DNA of 64,000 nucleotides from Pinus tabuliformis (Eukaryota; Streptophyta; Pinopsida; Pinales; Pinaceae). The translations under genes and the position numbers were made by a program. Position 1 is the stretch's first letter, and every line of letters starts with the position of its first letter. Where the stretch lies: NCBI GenBank assembly GCA_031772625.1, contig CM062811.1, forward strand, positions 647,664,606 to 647,728,605, read 5' to 3'. The notes under the pieces are model-generated. The model saw only the letters and a program-made list of their open reading frames with translations. It had not been told where the DNA came from and made no database searches. This document shows positions 21,941 through 32,165 of this stretch, piece by piece.

Positions 21941-23173
21941 ATGGTTGTTACATGGCGAGAACGCGAGCATGAAGATGAGGACATGCTTTCTCTACATGAT
22001 CCGGTTATGGTAACTGCACTGCAGAACTGTGACCTGTTCAAGTTTTTCCGCATTTCTAGCATGAGGAAACAAATCAACTTGCTGCAATATTTTCTTGATG
22101 CATGGGATCCTACCAACCAGGTGTTTCATATCAGAGGCAAATCTATGCCCTTGACTATCGTAGACATCTATTTTTTGACTTGTTTATCGAGGCGTGGTGC
22201 CCCTCTTTCACTATCAGGTTCCGCCCGTGGGGGCAAATCTGTGAGAGATTATATTCGCTGGTTTTGCAAAGAGGGATCTCAGTTGAGTAGGGACGGCAAG
22301 ATCAACATCTGAGATGTCGATGACCGGTCCTTGAGGACCATTCTGTTCACTTTTACTAGATTGGTTGGTAGTGTGGCTCCTCACGTGGCTAACAGGTCTT
22401 ATATGCAGTCCGCCTTGGAATTCCTTGAACCAAAGGTGTTCAACTGGTGTGACGTAGTACTCACTGTGATGAAAGAAAAATTGACCAAGGTAAAAAACAG
22501 AAAATTGAAGAACTTCAGCTATGGTTCTATTTTGACCGTTTTCGCCTTGGAAAAGATCCAACTGATGCAGCCGTAGTACATCTCACTTGGCTTACCTCTA
22601 CCAACTGAACCACAGATGTAGAGATGGGTCGACCTTATGGCCCGACATGCTGGTCAGTCCCAGGATTCCTTTTCTGATACCTTTTTCGAGTGGTTCAACC
22701 GTCAGGAGATGGTTTTTCTGAGTATCCATATGCTGGTATGGATTTCCGGGGTGACCCGGATTTGGTGCTGCCGACTAGTGAGCAATGGGGTGTTATTGGT
22801 AAATTCTATGATCATATCTCTGTTCATCGTTTCTTTTTATAATGTTCTTTTGCTTTCTTATATCAGGACTAATCAAAACTCATGTGCTCATGCAGATGTT
22901 GGACCAGTTCGGCTAGTAGTACGTCTGAGAGTACTAGTTGCCGCTCCAGCAGGAGAGGCCATGGGGAGGGCTATCCTTCACAACCTTAATGTGGCTGAGA
23001 CTCTTTCAGCATTGCAGGATCAGGTCGAAGGACTCACTCTTGGTATTCCGGACGTGAGGACCGATGAGCTGCCCCTGAGGTTGCAGCGACATACTACTGG
23101 CATGCTGAGTCGATGGACTAGGCTTTTACGCATGATTGCACAAGTGGTGACTTGTTATCACCAGCATCATTAG
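21941..23173 (+). pseudogene. Antisense gene of element B, two exons (broken)
   Basis: This gene lies on the strand opposite to B's pol, between aRNH and the 3' LTR. It opens at ATG 21,941 (MVVTWREREHEDED), 18 nt after a good acceptor (TTGTTTTGCAG, 21,923), hinting at an upstream exon. One frame continues across stops at 22,310 (TGA), 22,574 (TAG) and 22,619 (TAG), through DIYFLTCLSRRG, FNWCDVVL and FSYGSIL. After a one-base frame change near 22,715 it reads EYPYAGMDFRGDPDLVLP. A 68-nt intron follows (22,799-22,866), then exon 2 to TAG at 23,173. The gene in element C is homologous. The FLT-L-RRG region recalls plant transposon-associated proteins of unknown function, but I would not name a family. 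Confidence 0.75.
22799..22866 (+). other. Predicted intron in the antisense gene of element B
   Basis: It starts GTAAATTC and ends TTTCTTATATCAG after a T-rich tract. It directly follows the conserved EYPYAGMDF...WGVIG segment, the same position as the intron in C. Confidence 0.6.
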
Positions 23174-23344
23174 ACTAGGGTGCCCCCTAGCATTTTGAGT
23201 TTTGGCTCATTTGACCGATTTTTTCCTGGTTACAGAACATTATGTATGAACCATAAACAGCTATATATATATTTTTTTTATTTCCGGAGCTTTATTTTGG
23301 TTGAGTTACATGATCTTGATGCAAATATTTGATGAAATGCTTCT

Positions 23345-23770
23345 TTTATAAATGTTGCAAATGTCTATCTAACACATAATTTGCCAATGAGTCTGTTAAT
23401 GTGTTTAAGTTTCTGGAAATATGCTGATATTGAATAGAATCAAACTGACTTTCCAAAATATTGACCCTTAGGAACATGCGATAGATAGTTGGATTCCGTA
23501 CAGAGTAGATACCAGTGAGCTGTAGGATGATGAGTTGTGAGTCTAGCCTGACGACTAGTCAGCATATGCCACGCGTAATGGCATCAGAGAGGAGCTCTAT
23601 CAACGCGTTGTATTCAGCAATATTGTTTGTTGACCGACCGATACATACCCCTATGAAACTTACTAACTCGCTGCTTGGATCGAAAATGGCCCAAGCCGCA
23701 GAAGATAGGTTCCGCGAACTACGACTCGCTCCGTCGGTATATCCAAAAAATGATCCCAATAGGTCCGATA
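23345..23770 (-). pseudogene. Second RNase H (aRNH) of element B
   Basis: A minus-strand domain downstream of integrase shows the aRNH pattern of Tat elements: FFGYTDGASRSS (first Asp), STNNIAEYNALIELL (Glu), VRLDSQLIILQLTG (second Asp) and LNTLTDSLANYVLD (last Asp). The catalytic D-E-D-D residues are all visible. A frame break near 23,560 divides it, and it ends at about 23,345. An acceptor-like TTCATTGCAG lies just before it (about 23,777), so it may be joined to integrase by splicing. It probably supplies the RNase H activity that the degenerate first domain (29,300-29,700) lacks. Confidence 0.8.
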
Positions 23771-23864
23771 TCTGCAATGAACGTAAAAGCGGATCACTTA
23801 ACCAAAACAATTACCCTTAGCGAAAACAAAAATGTATCAAAAGCATAGGGGTTACTATCTTGAG

Positions 23865-24336
23865 TCAAGCATAGTAACGCTTAAGGTACAACCTGTTGCG
23901 AGGTTGCGCCAGTGGAATCCCATCATAATCTACTAACTCATAGGCTCCTTTTGCTAATACACATTTAACAATATAGGGGCCCATCCATAGGGATTTGAAT
24001 TTACCTGCTCCCAATTTGTCGGATTCCTGGTCGTAAAGTAAAACCAGGTCACCTTCCGAGAAGACACGCGGTTTGACATTCTTATCGAACTACACCTTGA
24101 CTCATTTCTTATGGGCTTCATTAGCCAAAGCGGCATCACGATGGGTTTCATCCAATTGGATTAGTTCCAAGAAACGAGCTTCTTCTTCAGAAGTTCTGGG
24201 GAGAAGGTCAACTGCAAGTTTGAGGGACGAGATTTCACACTGAACCGGTAAGATTGCCCCCAGGCCATACACCAATTGAAAGGGTGTAAACCTGGTGGCA
24301 TTCCTCACCGATGTCCAGTATGCCCACAAGGAAGAG
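23865..24336 (-). pseudogene. int: Integrase, C-terminal part of element B
   Basis: This continues the integrase interrupted by E: SSLWAYWTSVRNATRFTPFQ and LVYG, then GDLVLLYDQESDKLG, WMGPYIVK, GAYELVDYDG and NRLYLKRYY before TGA at 23,865. It joins in frame across the copia insertion with the upstream part (..WHLILYS). Two stops at about 24,094-24,110 (TGA and TAG) sit where CGA and CAG codons would be expected. Confidence 0.85.
24332..24336. repeat. Target-site duplication of element E, left copy (AAGAG)
   Basis: The right copy at 28,507-28,511 reads CAGAG, a one-base difference. The integrase frame is continuous if one copy is removed. Confidence 0.7.
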
Positions 24337-25428
24337 TGTTGAAAATGCAACAAGATGATGGAACTTAGTGGAAAGGAGTCGCCTTCACTAAGTGGGTCCG
24401 CAGGCTATTTTTGGCGCAAAGTCTATTTTTAGACATATGGATCGTGGTCTATGAGTTGCAAGATGCTATTTGTGGATGATTGGTCATGTTGGTAAAAATA
24501 GATGGACTTCTATTTTTAGACATATGGGCAGTTTCTATTTTTAGACTGCCGGGCTAAAAATAGAACAGTCGAATATTATTAGCTCTTAATAATATTTGGA
24601 CTATAAACATTATCTTATCCTCTTGGAGCACTTCAGTTTGAGCTACATATGTGGCAAATGCAGTTGTCAGAAGGAAATACACTTTTCTTGTGGGTTAGTT
24701 GAGCTATTGCATGGTGGACTTCAGTTAGAACTCAAGTGGTTGAGTTTTTGGTGGAGTTGATTGAGGACTTGATGGAGTTGTGTTCAGTTTGACTTGGTTA
24801 AACTAGTTGTATTTAGTCTACTTGCATAATACACTAGTGATGAGTGATGTGAATTAATTATTAATTAATTCACTAATTATTAACTCATAAATCAACTAAA
24901 GAATACATCAGTTAACTCAGTGCATGGACAGTTCAGTGGAGACAGGTGTTAGAGGTTGAGATTGCTATCAGTTGTGACTATAGTTGTGCATGAGATCTTG
25001 CACAATCAATGGGATTATGTAATGCCAATGAGGATTTCATGGTTTAGCCAAGGAAATACAAGTTTTCTTCTCATGCAGGATTTCGCAGTGGAGGTAGGCA
25101 AACAGTGGAGGAGATTTGAGGCATCAGATTTAAGCTAGTTTGTGTGTAACAGGTGGAGATAGTATTGAGTACTTGTGAGGAGTATTGTACTATGTATTGT
25201 TACATGTTCTCAATCATTATAATATACAAATAGTGTGGGGTTTTCAGCTGTATCCTTTCCCCAAGTTACATATTGTGTTAATGTGTGCATGCGATTGATG
25301 TTTCATTGATTTTAATGCTGCTAAATTGATGATCAACGTAGAGGAGGTTATGTATTATGCATGTATTCCGCAATAGTGTATAATTGGGATAATCTTTGTG
25401 AAGTGTCATATTATTCAAAATTTCTACA
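24337..25428 (+). repeat. 5' LTR of element E (1,092 bp)
   Basis: It begins TGTTGAAAATGC and ends TTTCTACA. CTATTTTTAGACATATGG-type words recur near its start; the 3' LTR has one extra copy. Confidence 0.9.
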
Positions 25429-25440
25429 TGGTATCAGAGC
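25429..25440 (+). promoter_or_regulatory. Primer-binding site of element E (initiator-Met tRNA)
   Basis: TGGTATCAGAGC abuts the 5' LTR end, an exact match to the site usual in plant copia elements. Confidence 0.9.
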
Positions 25441-25687
25441 TGGTTGATTTGTATAAAAAGTTCTACAGGATATCAAAGCAGGATTGATCATCAGATCTAC
25501 TATTCAGAAAGTGTTTACATTTTATTTCTTCAGGCAGAGTCTGTAATCGGGACAGGTAGCTTCTGGATTCATCCTTCTTTTGGAAGGTGAGATATCCAGT
25601 GAATGCCCATACAATTGATCTCTGTACAAGAAATACTTTGTTCTCACGAATTTTAGATCAGAAGCGGTTGAGTTTTGAGCTGGTGGA

Positions 25688-26173
25688 ATGGCGCTCAAGG
25701 ATAAACCCAGAAACATTAAGTGTGAGAATGGAGACAGTATGCCCAGGTATCTCACGAAGTTCACCCAATGCCAGGATGAGCTGGGAAGTGTGGGGGTGAC
25801 TGTCGATGATGAGGACTTGGTGAGCTTAGCTCTCCTTGGTCTTCCGAAGAGTTGGCATTCCTATCAGGACTCTGTCAATGGTCGGGAGAAATTGCCAGGA
25901 TGGGAGAGACTTTGGTCGGATCTTGTGCAAGAGGAGATCAGACGGAGCACCAGAGACAGTTCTTCATCCATGCATGATGAGGAGAACTATGCCTTAGAGA
26001 GTAAGGTGAAGAAGGGGAAGGTGAAGGGTTCTCTTTCCGAATCCAGTTCTTCCAATGATGGGAAGAAGGTTGAAAAATTGAAAGTGCGATGCTTTCGTTG
26101 TCATGAGGTGGGCCATTATGCTACTAATTGCCCAAAGAAGAAGTCCAAGAAGGGATCCGGGGAAGGATCTTAA
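25688..26173 (+). pseudogene. gag: Copia gag of element E, N-terminally truncated
   Basis: A 161-residue frame covers the second half of a copia gag: YLTKFTQCQDELGSVG, LVSLALLGLPKSWHSYQDSV, an acidic/Lys-rich stretch and a canonical zinc knuckle CFRCHEVGHYATNC (26,089-26,130). The usual N-terminal part is missing; sequence at 25,441-25,687 is unrelated, so a deletion or rearrangement removed it. The TAA at 26,171 lies in the same frame as the following protease, so a single stop separates what would have been one polyprotein. Confidence 0.85.
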
Positions 26174-26836
26174 GGTGAGGCACTTGCTTCACAATTTGAG
26201 TTGGATTTCACACTCTTCGCATGCATGGTTTCATCCATGGTGGGAAGTGGTTGGTTTCTTGACAGTGGAGCTTCTTTCCACATGACCAGTGACAAGAGTT
26301 GGTTCAGTACTTTGGAGGAGAAAGATCTCCAGATACTCATAGCGATGGGTAATGATGAGAAGTATAGTGTCTCAGGTGTAGGCACAATTATTTTTCAGAG
26401 GGAGCATGGAGCTCGCCTTACCTTGACCGATGTCAGGTATGTACCAGGACTAAAGAGAAACTTGGTGTCGATCACGATGCTGGAAGACAGAGGCTGTGAT
26501 GTAGTCTTCAGTAAGGGAAAGGTTTTCCTTAGACACATCATCACTAGACAGGTGAAGCATATTGGTTCACGGGTCAAGAACCTGTATGCTCTTGAGGTTC
26601 AAGATGCATGCAAAGCCTTGAGCAGCGAGGCAACTGATCGAGACTTGGTGGTTGAGAGGGAGCGTATATTACCTCTCAACATGCAGAGCCAGAAGAAGTC
26701 TCAGACGATTATGGAGGAGCCACGATTGGTGCAACAGCTTCAGGAGGTTGTGGAGCAGCCACAACAAGGGAAGCTGAGAGGAGATCGAGTAGAGACATCT
26801 ACTAATGCAGAGACCTCCAGTAGGGGGAAACTTTGA
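26174..26836 (+). pseudogene. pro: Copia protease and pre-integrase fragment of element E
   Basis: The frame continues from gag after one TAA. The aspartic protease signature WFLDSGASFHMT is at about 26,249-26,284 and VRYVPGLKRNLVS near 26,435-26,473, both typical of Ty1/copia. The GAG-pre-integrase-like stretch RVKNLYALEVQDA follows near 26,573. After about 26,640 the sequence becomes Gln/Glu-rich and stops at 26,836 without integrase. It could not have mobilised itself; related full copies must have supplied the enzymes. Confidence 0.85.
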
Positions 26837-27375
26837 GCCAGGTGGGCTGAGGGATCGCATGCAGCCATACCTCCAGGTAGGAGGTGTGGTGATGTGGATT
26901 GATCGTCCCAAGGAGGAGGGGCAGGATCCTTGAGGTACCCAACCTCTCGGATGAGACCTTGCTACGGGAGCCTCAATGTGGAGTAGCAGGAACCGAATGA
27001 TTGGGTAGAGACAGATGCGGATGGAGCGGCAGAGAGAACAATAGTGTAGGGAATCCCAGGACAGTGCATAGCTAGCAGGCTGCAGCAATGCGAGAGGCAC
27101 AAGTGTTTTGCACAGTGCTAGGTGGCACAGAGAAGTGTGCAATGGTTCGAGATGCATGGAGATGTTGCAGTAGTGCAGATGTCAGAGAGGGAGCACTTGT
27201 CAATAACAGGTAGAGCTTCAGCATCAGAGTATGTTCCTAGCCCAACAGAGTGGTCAGTTGGGAGTGTTTTTGTTCCAAGTGTTGTTGGAGCAAGTGGACC
27301 GGGCAAATGTGTTGCAGAACATTCTAGAGTTGCAGGATAGGGGTTGCAGATAATCCATATCTTGTTGAGAGGGAG
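26837..27375. other. Non-coding 3' interior of element E
   Basis: A G/A-rich segment with no recognised domain. GTTGAGAGGGAG at 27,364-27,375 immediately before the 3' LTR serves as the likely polypurine tract. Confidence 0.6.
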
Positions 27376-28506
27376 TGTTGAAAATGCAACAAGATGATGG
27401 AGCTTAGTGGAAAGGAGTCGCCTTCACTAAGTGGGCCTGCAGGCTATTTTTGGCGCAAAGTTTATTTTTAGACTATGTCTATTTTTAGACATATGGACCA
27501 TGGTCTATGAGTTGCAGGATGCTATTTGTGGATGATTGGTCATGTTGGTAAAAATATATGGACTTCTATTTTTAGACATAAGGGCAGTTTCTAGTCTTAG
27601 ACTACCAGGCTAAAAATAGAACAGTCGAATATTATTAGCTCTTAATAATATTTGGACTATAAACATTATCTTATCCTCTTGGAGCACTTCAGTTTGAGCT
27701 ACAGATGTGGCACATGCAGCTGTCAGAAGGAAACATGCTTTTTTTGTGGGTCAGTTGAGCTATTGCATGGTGGACTTCAGTTAGAACTCAAGTGGTTGAG
27801 TTTTTGGTGGAGTTGATTGAGGAGTTGATGGAGTTATGTTCAGTTTGACTTGGTTAAACTAGTTGTATTTAGTCTAACTGCAGAATACACTAGTGATGAG
27901 TGATGAGAATTAATTATTAATTAATTCACTAATTATTAACTCATAAATCAACTAAATAATACATCAGTTAACTCAGTGCATGGACAGTTCAGTGGAGACA
28001 GGTGTTAGAGGTTGAGATTGCTATCAGTTGTGACTATAGTTGTGCATGATATCTTGCACAATCAATGGGATTGAGTAATGCCAATGAGGATTGCGTGGTT
28101 CAGCCAAGGAAATATGATTTTTCTTTAGCCATTCATCATTCATTCTCATGCAGGATTGCGCAGTGGAGGCAGGCAAACAATGGAGGAGATTTGAGGCATC
28201 AGATCTGAGCTAGTTTGTGTGTAACAGGTGGAGATAGTACTGAGTACTTGTGAGGAGTATTGTACTATGTATTGTTACATGTTCTCAATCATTATAATAT
28301 ATAGATAGTGTGGGGTTTTCAGCTGTATACTTTCCCCAGGTTACATACTGTGTTAATGTGCGCATGCGATTAATGTTTCATTGATTTTAATGCTGCTAAA
28401 TTGATGATCAACTTAGAGGAGGTTATGTATTATGCATGTATTCCGCAATAGTGTATAATCTAGATAATCTCTGTGAATAAGTGTCATATTATTCAAAATT
28501 TCTACA
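27376..28506 (+). repeat. 3' LTR of element E (1,131 bp)
   Basis: It is a direct repeat of 24,337-25,428, beginning TGTTGAAAATGC and ending TTTCTACA. It has small insertions near 27,470 and 28,115 relative to the 5' LTR. Confidence 0.9.
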
Positions 28507-29200
28507 CAGAGTACAGGATCAGGTGCCAACTCCTTTTGTGGACTCCAATCATCCTTTGCAGCATCCGCTTTAGGACCTTGTTGACTGCCTCAACTTGTCC
28601 GTTAGGCTGCGGATAATACAGAGTAGAGCTATCGTGGGATAGCCCCAACTTGGCAGCCAACTCGACCATAATTTGATTACGAAAATGCGATCCATGATCT
28701 GTGACTATGGCCTGTGGAACGCCGAATCTGGAGACTACATGATTGAAAAAGAAGAGGGCAGCCGTTTCGCCACTATTGTTTAATGTAGGCATCGCCTCGG
28801 CCCATTTGGTAAAATAGTCTACTGCGACTATGATATATCCATGCCCCCCGGCCGAGGTGGGGTTACATGTCATGAAATCTATGCCCCATTTTGCAAATGG
28901 CCCAATAGTAACTACTAGTTGCAGAGGTGCGGGTGGTATTCTGGTTTTTCGATCAAAGATTTGACATGCATGGCAACTTCTGACTGCGGTTATGCAATCT
29001 TTAAACATTGTTGGCTAGAAGTATCCTACTTGTAAAATATTTTGTGCCGTAGCGTAACTAGATTGATGCCCCCCACACGCGCCTGAATGGCAATCATTCA
29101 GGACTTTTTCGGCCTCCTCGTGGGTGAGGCACCTCCTCAGAACTGTATCGACACCACAACGGTAAAGTGTATCACCGACGATCATGTAGTCTTTTGCTTG
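28507..29200 (-). pseudogene. int: Integrase N-terminal zinc domain and catalytic core of element B
   Basis: The minus strand shows an HHCC-type region (GACGGHQSSYATAQ, then CHACQ), followed by the D,D,E core: WGIDFM and VAVDYFTKW (first Asp), AIVTDHGSHF (second Asp) and NGQVEAVNKVLKRML (Glu). These residues are intact. A TAG at 29,012-29,014, where TGG would be expected (..VGYF-stop-PTMF), separates the zinc region from the core. The frame runs into element E at 28,506 and resumes at 24,336. It would insert the cDNA copy into the host genome. Confidence 0.9.
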
Positions 29201-30610
29201 GTATCGAATGCATCGTTGTTCCGAGCGAGAGGTATTAGACCTATATGTTTGGGTTTGGAGATAGATTATTATGTCTCCATACCACGGATTGCTTGAAGAT
29301 ATCAAGAACAAATTTTTGTCCACGATTGTTTCTTCTGATGTTACATCGTTGGACGACGATGGGAGATCGCATAGTAACTCCGCAAAAACCAGGGATTTCT
29401 TCGATTTGGATTTTATGAATTCCAGACCAAACTCTTGTAGAATTGCTATCCATTTTGAATATTTTCCCCCCAGCAACTGTCGTGACAATATATAAGTCAT
29501 GGGGTTGCAATCTGACAGAATGATAGTTTTACGAAAGAGGATGTAGTGTCGAAATCTCTGTATCGCTTGAACAGCTGTGAGAGCTAGTTTTTCAACGTCG
29601 GAGTACTTGCTTTCTATATCATTTAAGTTTCTACTTAAATAATGCATAGGATGTTCAATTCCATTGTCTTCTTGAACTAAAACCGGTGTGATGGTTGTAT
29701 CCGCTGCAGCTAGATACAGGTTAAAGTCTTTTTGATAATCAGGAGCGTACATTAATGATGCTTTTATTAGGGATTCTTTTAAATCATCAAAGGAGGCTTG
29801 CACGACCTGATCCCAGATGAAGGGTACTTCTTTTTTCAATAGACAAGTATAACCTTTAACAAGTTTGGTGTAATTTGGAATGAACCTCCTCAGAAAGTTT
29901 GCTTTCCCTTGGAGTTTCTGAATCTGAAGCAAATTTGAAGGTGGAGGCAAATTAATGATTGCTTGAACCTTACATGGGTCGAGACGAATCTCGTCCTTTG
30001 AGACCACAAAGCCAAGTAAACGACCAAAATTGACATAGAATACACATTTGTGTGGATTGAGTCGTACCTTGTAGTGTCGGCAACGTAGAAATATCGCTCT
30101 CAAATGCTGCGGATGATCGGTCTGCTTTTGCGAATGAACCAGAAGATCGTCGAGATATGGTTGAACGATGTTTTTGATGTCATGGAAGGCATAATTCATT
30201 GCCCTCTGAAATGTTTCCCCTGCATTCTTTAAACCAAAGGGTAGCTTGCGATATGCAAATGTGCCCCACGGACAAATAAATGCAGTCTTTGACTGGTCCT
30301 GTGGGCGGATATTTATTTGATTATACCTGGAAAATCCATCCATAAATGAGAAGTTTTCACATCCGGTGCATTCATCAATTATCTAGTCAATGAAGGGTGT
30401 AGGGTAGTTGTCTTTCGGACAAGCTTGATTTACATCCCTATAATCGATGCACACTCTAATTGTTCCTTGTTTTTTCATTACATGAACAATATTTGATACC
30501 CAATCGGTTAGAGGAGCCGGGTAAATAAAACCAGCATGGAGAAGTTTTTCAACTTCTGCCTTGATAGCAGCGGCTTTCTTGGGGTGAACCTACCGTAGCC
30601 GTTGTCATAC
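29201..30610 (-). pseudogene. pol: Reverse transcriptase and degenerate RNase H of element B
   Basis: The RT begins near 30,610 (HPKKAAAIKAEVEKLL), continues with CIDYRDVNQACPKDNYPTP, MDGFSRYNQI and PFGLKNAGETFQRAMN, and has the catalytic motif YLDD at about 30,148-30,159. The linked RNase H has FNLYLAAADTT where Ty3 enzymes usually have an LY-DAS first Asp, so that catalytic Asp is replaced by Ala; the later Glu (YSDVEKLAL) and Asp (ILSDCNP) remain. Loss of the first Asp fits the Tat lineage, where aRNH takes over. Stops: TAG near 30,385 (expected CAG) and TGA near 30,604 (expected CGA). The frame is open from 30,343 to 29,015. Confidence 0.9.
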
Positions 30611-31110
30611 TGGTTTGACATTTGGATACATCTTAATTTCGTGTTCAACTATGCTCGAGTCAAGGCCTGGAATTTCATCATACAGCCAAACAAAGACATC
30701 TATGAATTCGCGAAAAGAGCGCTATATATTTCTAGTTCTGAAGGAGAACAAGATTTGTCGACATGAATATTCTCTACCACATCTGTTTTGGTCGAGATAT
30801 TTATGGTGATAGACTCTTCAATATTGGACAAGTTTCGCTCGGAATCCACCGTGTTTACAATATTTGATAGAAAATCAAAACTTGAGGGATGATGAAGGTC
30901 ACTAGGAGTATCTTCTTTGCAATCCAGAAGATGGGAACGATGGTGGTAATATTCCCATGGTGCCCCGTCAATCATCATTGACTGAACAATTCCTTCGTCT
31001 ATATAATGTACTTGCAACCAAGGATCTGAAGGGATACCATATTCCTTAGACCTATCTATCCAAACGCTTGATGAGCGTTGATTTGGGTTTTCCTCCCATG
31101 CCGAAAACAT
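30611..31110 (-). pseudogene. Protease-RT linker of element B
   Basis: A 136-residue open frame (31,110-30,700) has no recognised domain. It joins protease to RT and ends at LEIYSALFANS. One extra T near 30,720 shifts the frame; past it the other frame reads VFVWLYDEIPGLD, the conserved run-up to a Tat-type RT. This region is entirely missing from element A. Confidence 0.65.
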
Positions 31111-32165
31111 TGATTGCTACAAGATTTCTATGGGGCTTGGAGGCAATACCTGCAGATGATCCGTTTTAATATCATTTTCAGAGATATTTTGAATAGAAGA
31201 TATTATATTGCAGGTTCCCACTGTTGCCACTTCTGACAGATTGATTGGAGGCGGTAGGGCAAAATTCCCCATTAATATAGGGTCTTTTAGTAGGCCTACT
31301 CTGATATTTTGAAGCGAGTGAGGGCTTCCGTGGATCATCAGAATGCTTCCCGTAACTTGTGAACTGTTCGGGAGAAACATCTATTGGTTGACGATTGTAA
31401 TTCCTCCTTGAAAGGGAAATGCAATCTTCCTGAAGTAGGTCGACACAACGGCTTCCATAGCATATATCCAGGGCCTTCCTAGTAGGATGTTGTAATCGAG
31501 GTTTCCATCAATTACTTCAACATCTATTTCTACTGTTTTGCCCCCTAGTTCGACTTGCAAGCTACTTAAAATCCCATATGGGGTGTATGTTCGTCCATCA
31601 AATGCTTTTAATGTTGTCGAATATCACGACAAGGGTGGAGATCCTAAACTTTTCCAGCAACTCATCGACATAATACATGTAGATGCCCCCTCATCAATAA
31701 TTTTTCGATGAACAGTTTTGTTGAGGGCTTTCACTTGAATGAGGAAAGCTAGTTGAGCTGGTAACTAAGGGTCATATCCTTTGTGATTAAAGGATACAAG
31801 ATTGGAATCCGTTGGGTCAATCCCACCTATTGCTGATAATAAAACCTGATTTTGTGAGGGGAAATTTTGCAGTACCTCAAGTGTCGACATAGTGGATGGA
31901 AATTGGGCCAGATCCTCCACTATATTATAATGTTGTGCTGCTCTGGCACGAGGATTAAATGTCAATTTGTGTACTACTCCCTTTGGCGGTTTTATCGTTA
32001 GTTCAGGAATGATGGGTGGCACAACTTTGGTCGAAGTTGTTGTCAAACTACTGGGTTGATCATCGGCCTTGTTGTTCGACAGCTGTGGATTCCTGTAATC
32101 TTTATTCCTTGTCGATATCAAAGCATCATTTGCTGCTTTGAAACTGACAACATTAGCACTTGGGA
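31111..32165 (-). pseudogene. pro: Retropepsin-like protease region of element B (broken)
   Basis: It is homologous to A 2,628-3,570. The active-site motif IIDEGAST is at about 31,682-31,705 and NILLGRPWIYAME near 31,470. Stops include TAG at about 31,767 (A has CAG) and TGA near 31,627 (A has CGA), and a further stop near 31,380. The upstream open part (32,121-31,765) is the gag-protease spacer. The frame from 31,380 to 31,117 extends beyond the point where A is deleted, so B preserves the true C-terminus of this region. Confidence 0.85.

Larger units (their letters stand above)
24337..28506 (+). mobile_element. Element E: non-autonomous Ty1/copia retrotransposon inserted in the integrase of B
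   Basis: Two direct LTRs (24,337-25,428 and 27,376-28,506) flank a 1.9-kb interior. The primer site TGGTATCAGAGC follows the 5' LTR with no gap. The interior has only the C-terminal part of gag, a protease and a little of the pre-integrase region; integrase, RT and RNase H are absent. By eye the LTRs differ at about 4-5 percent plus a small indel, less than the LTR pair of B, consistent with later insertion. Confidence 0.9.

Noticed and set aside
22214..22561. Minus-strand ORF overlapping the antisense gene of B
   Set aside because: It is a shadow frame; the + strand frame is the one conserved with element C.
25522..25764. Minus-strand ORF in element E
   Set aside because: It overlaps the copia gag on the other strand and shows no convincing domain.
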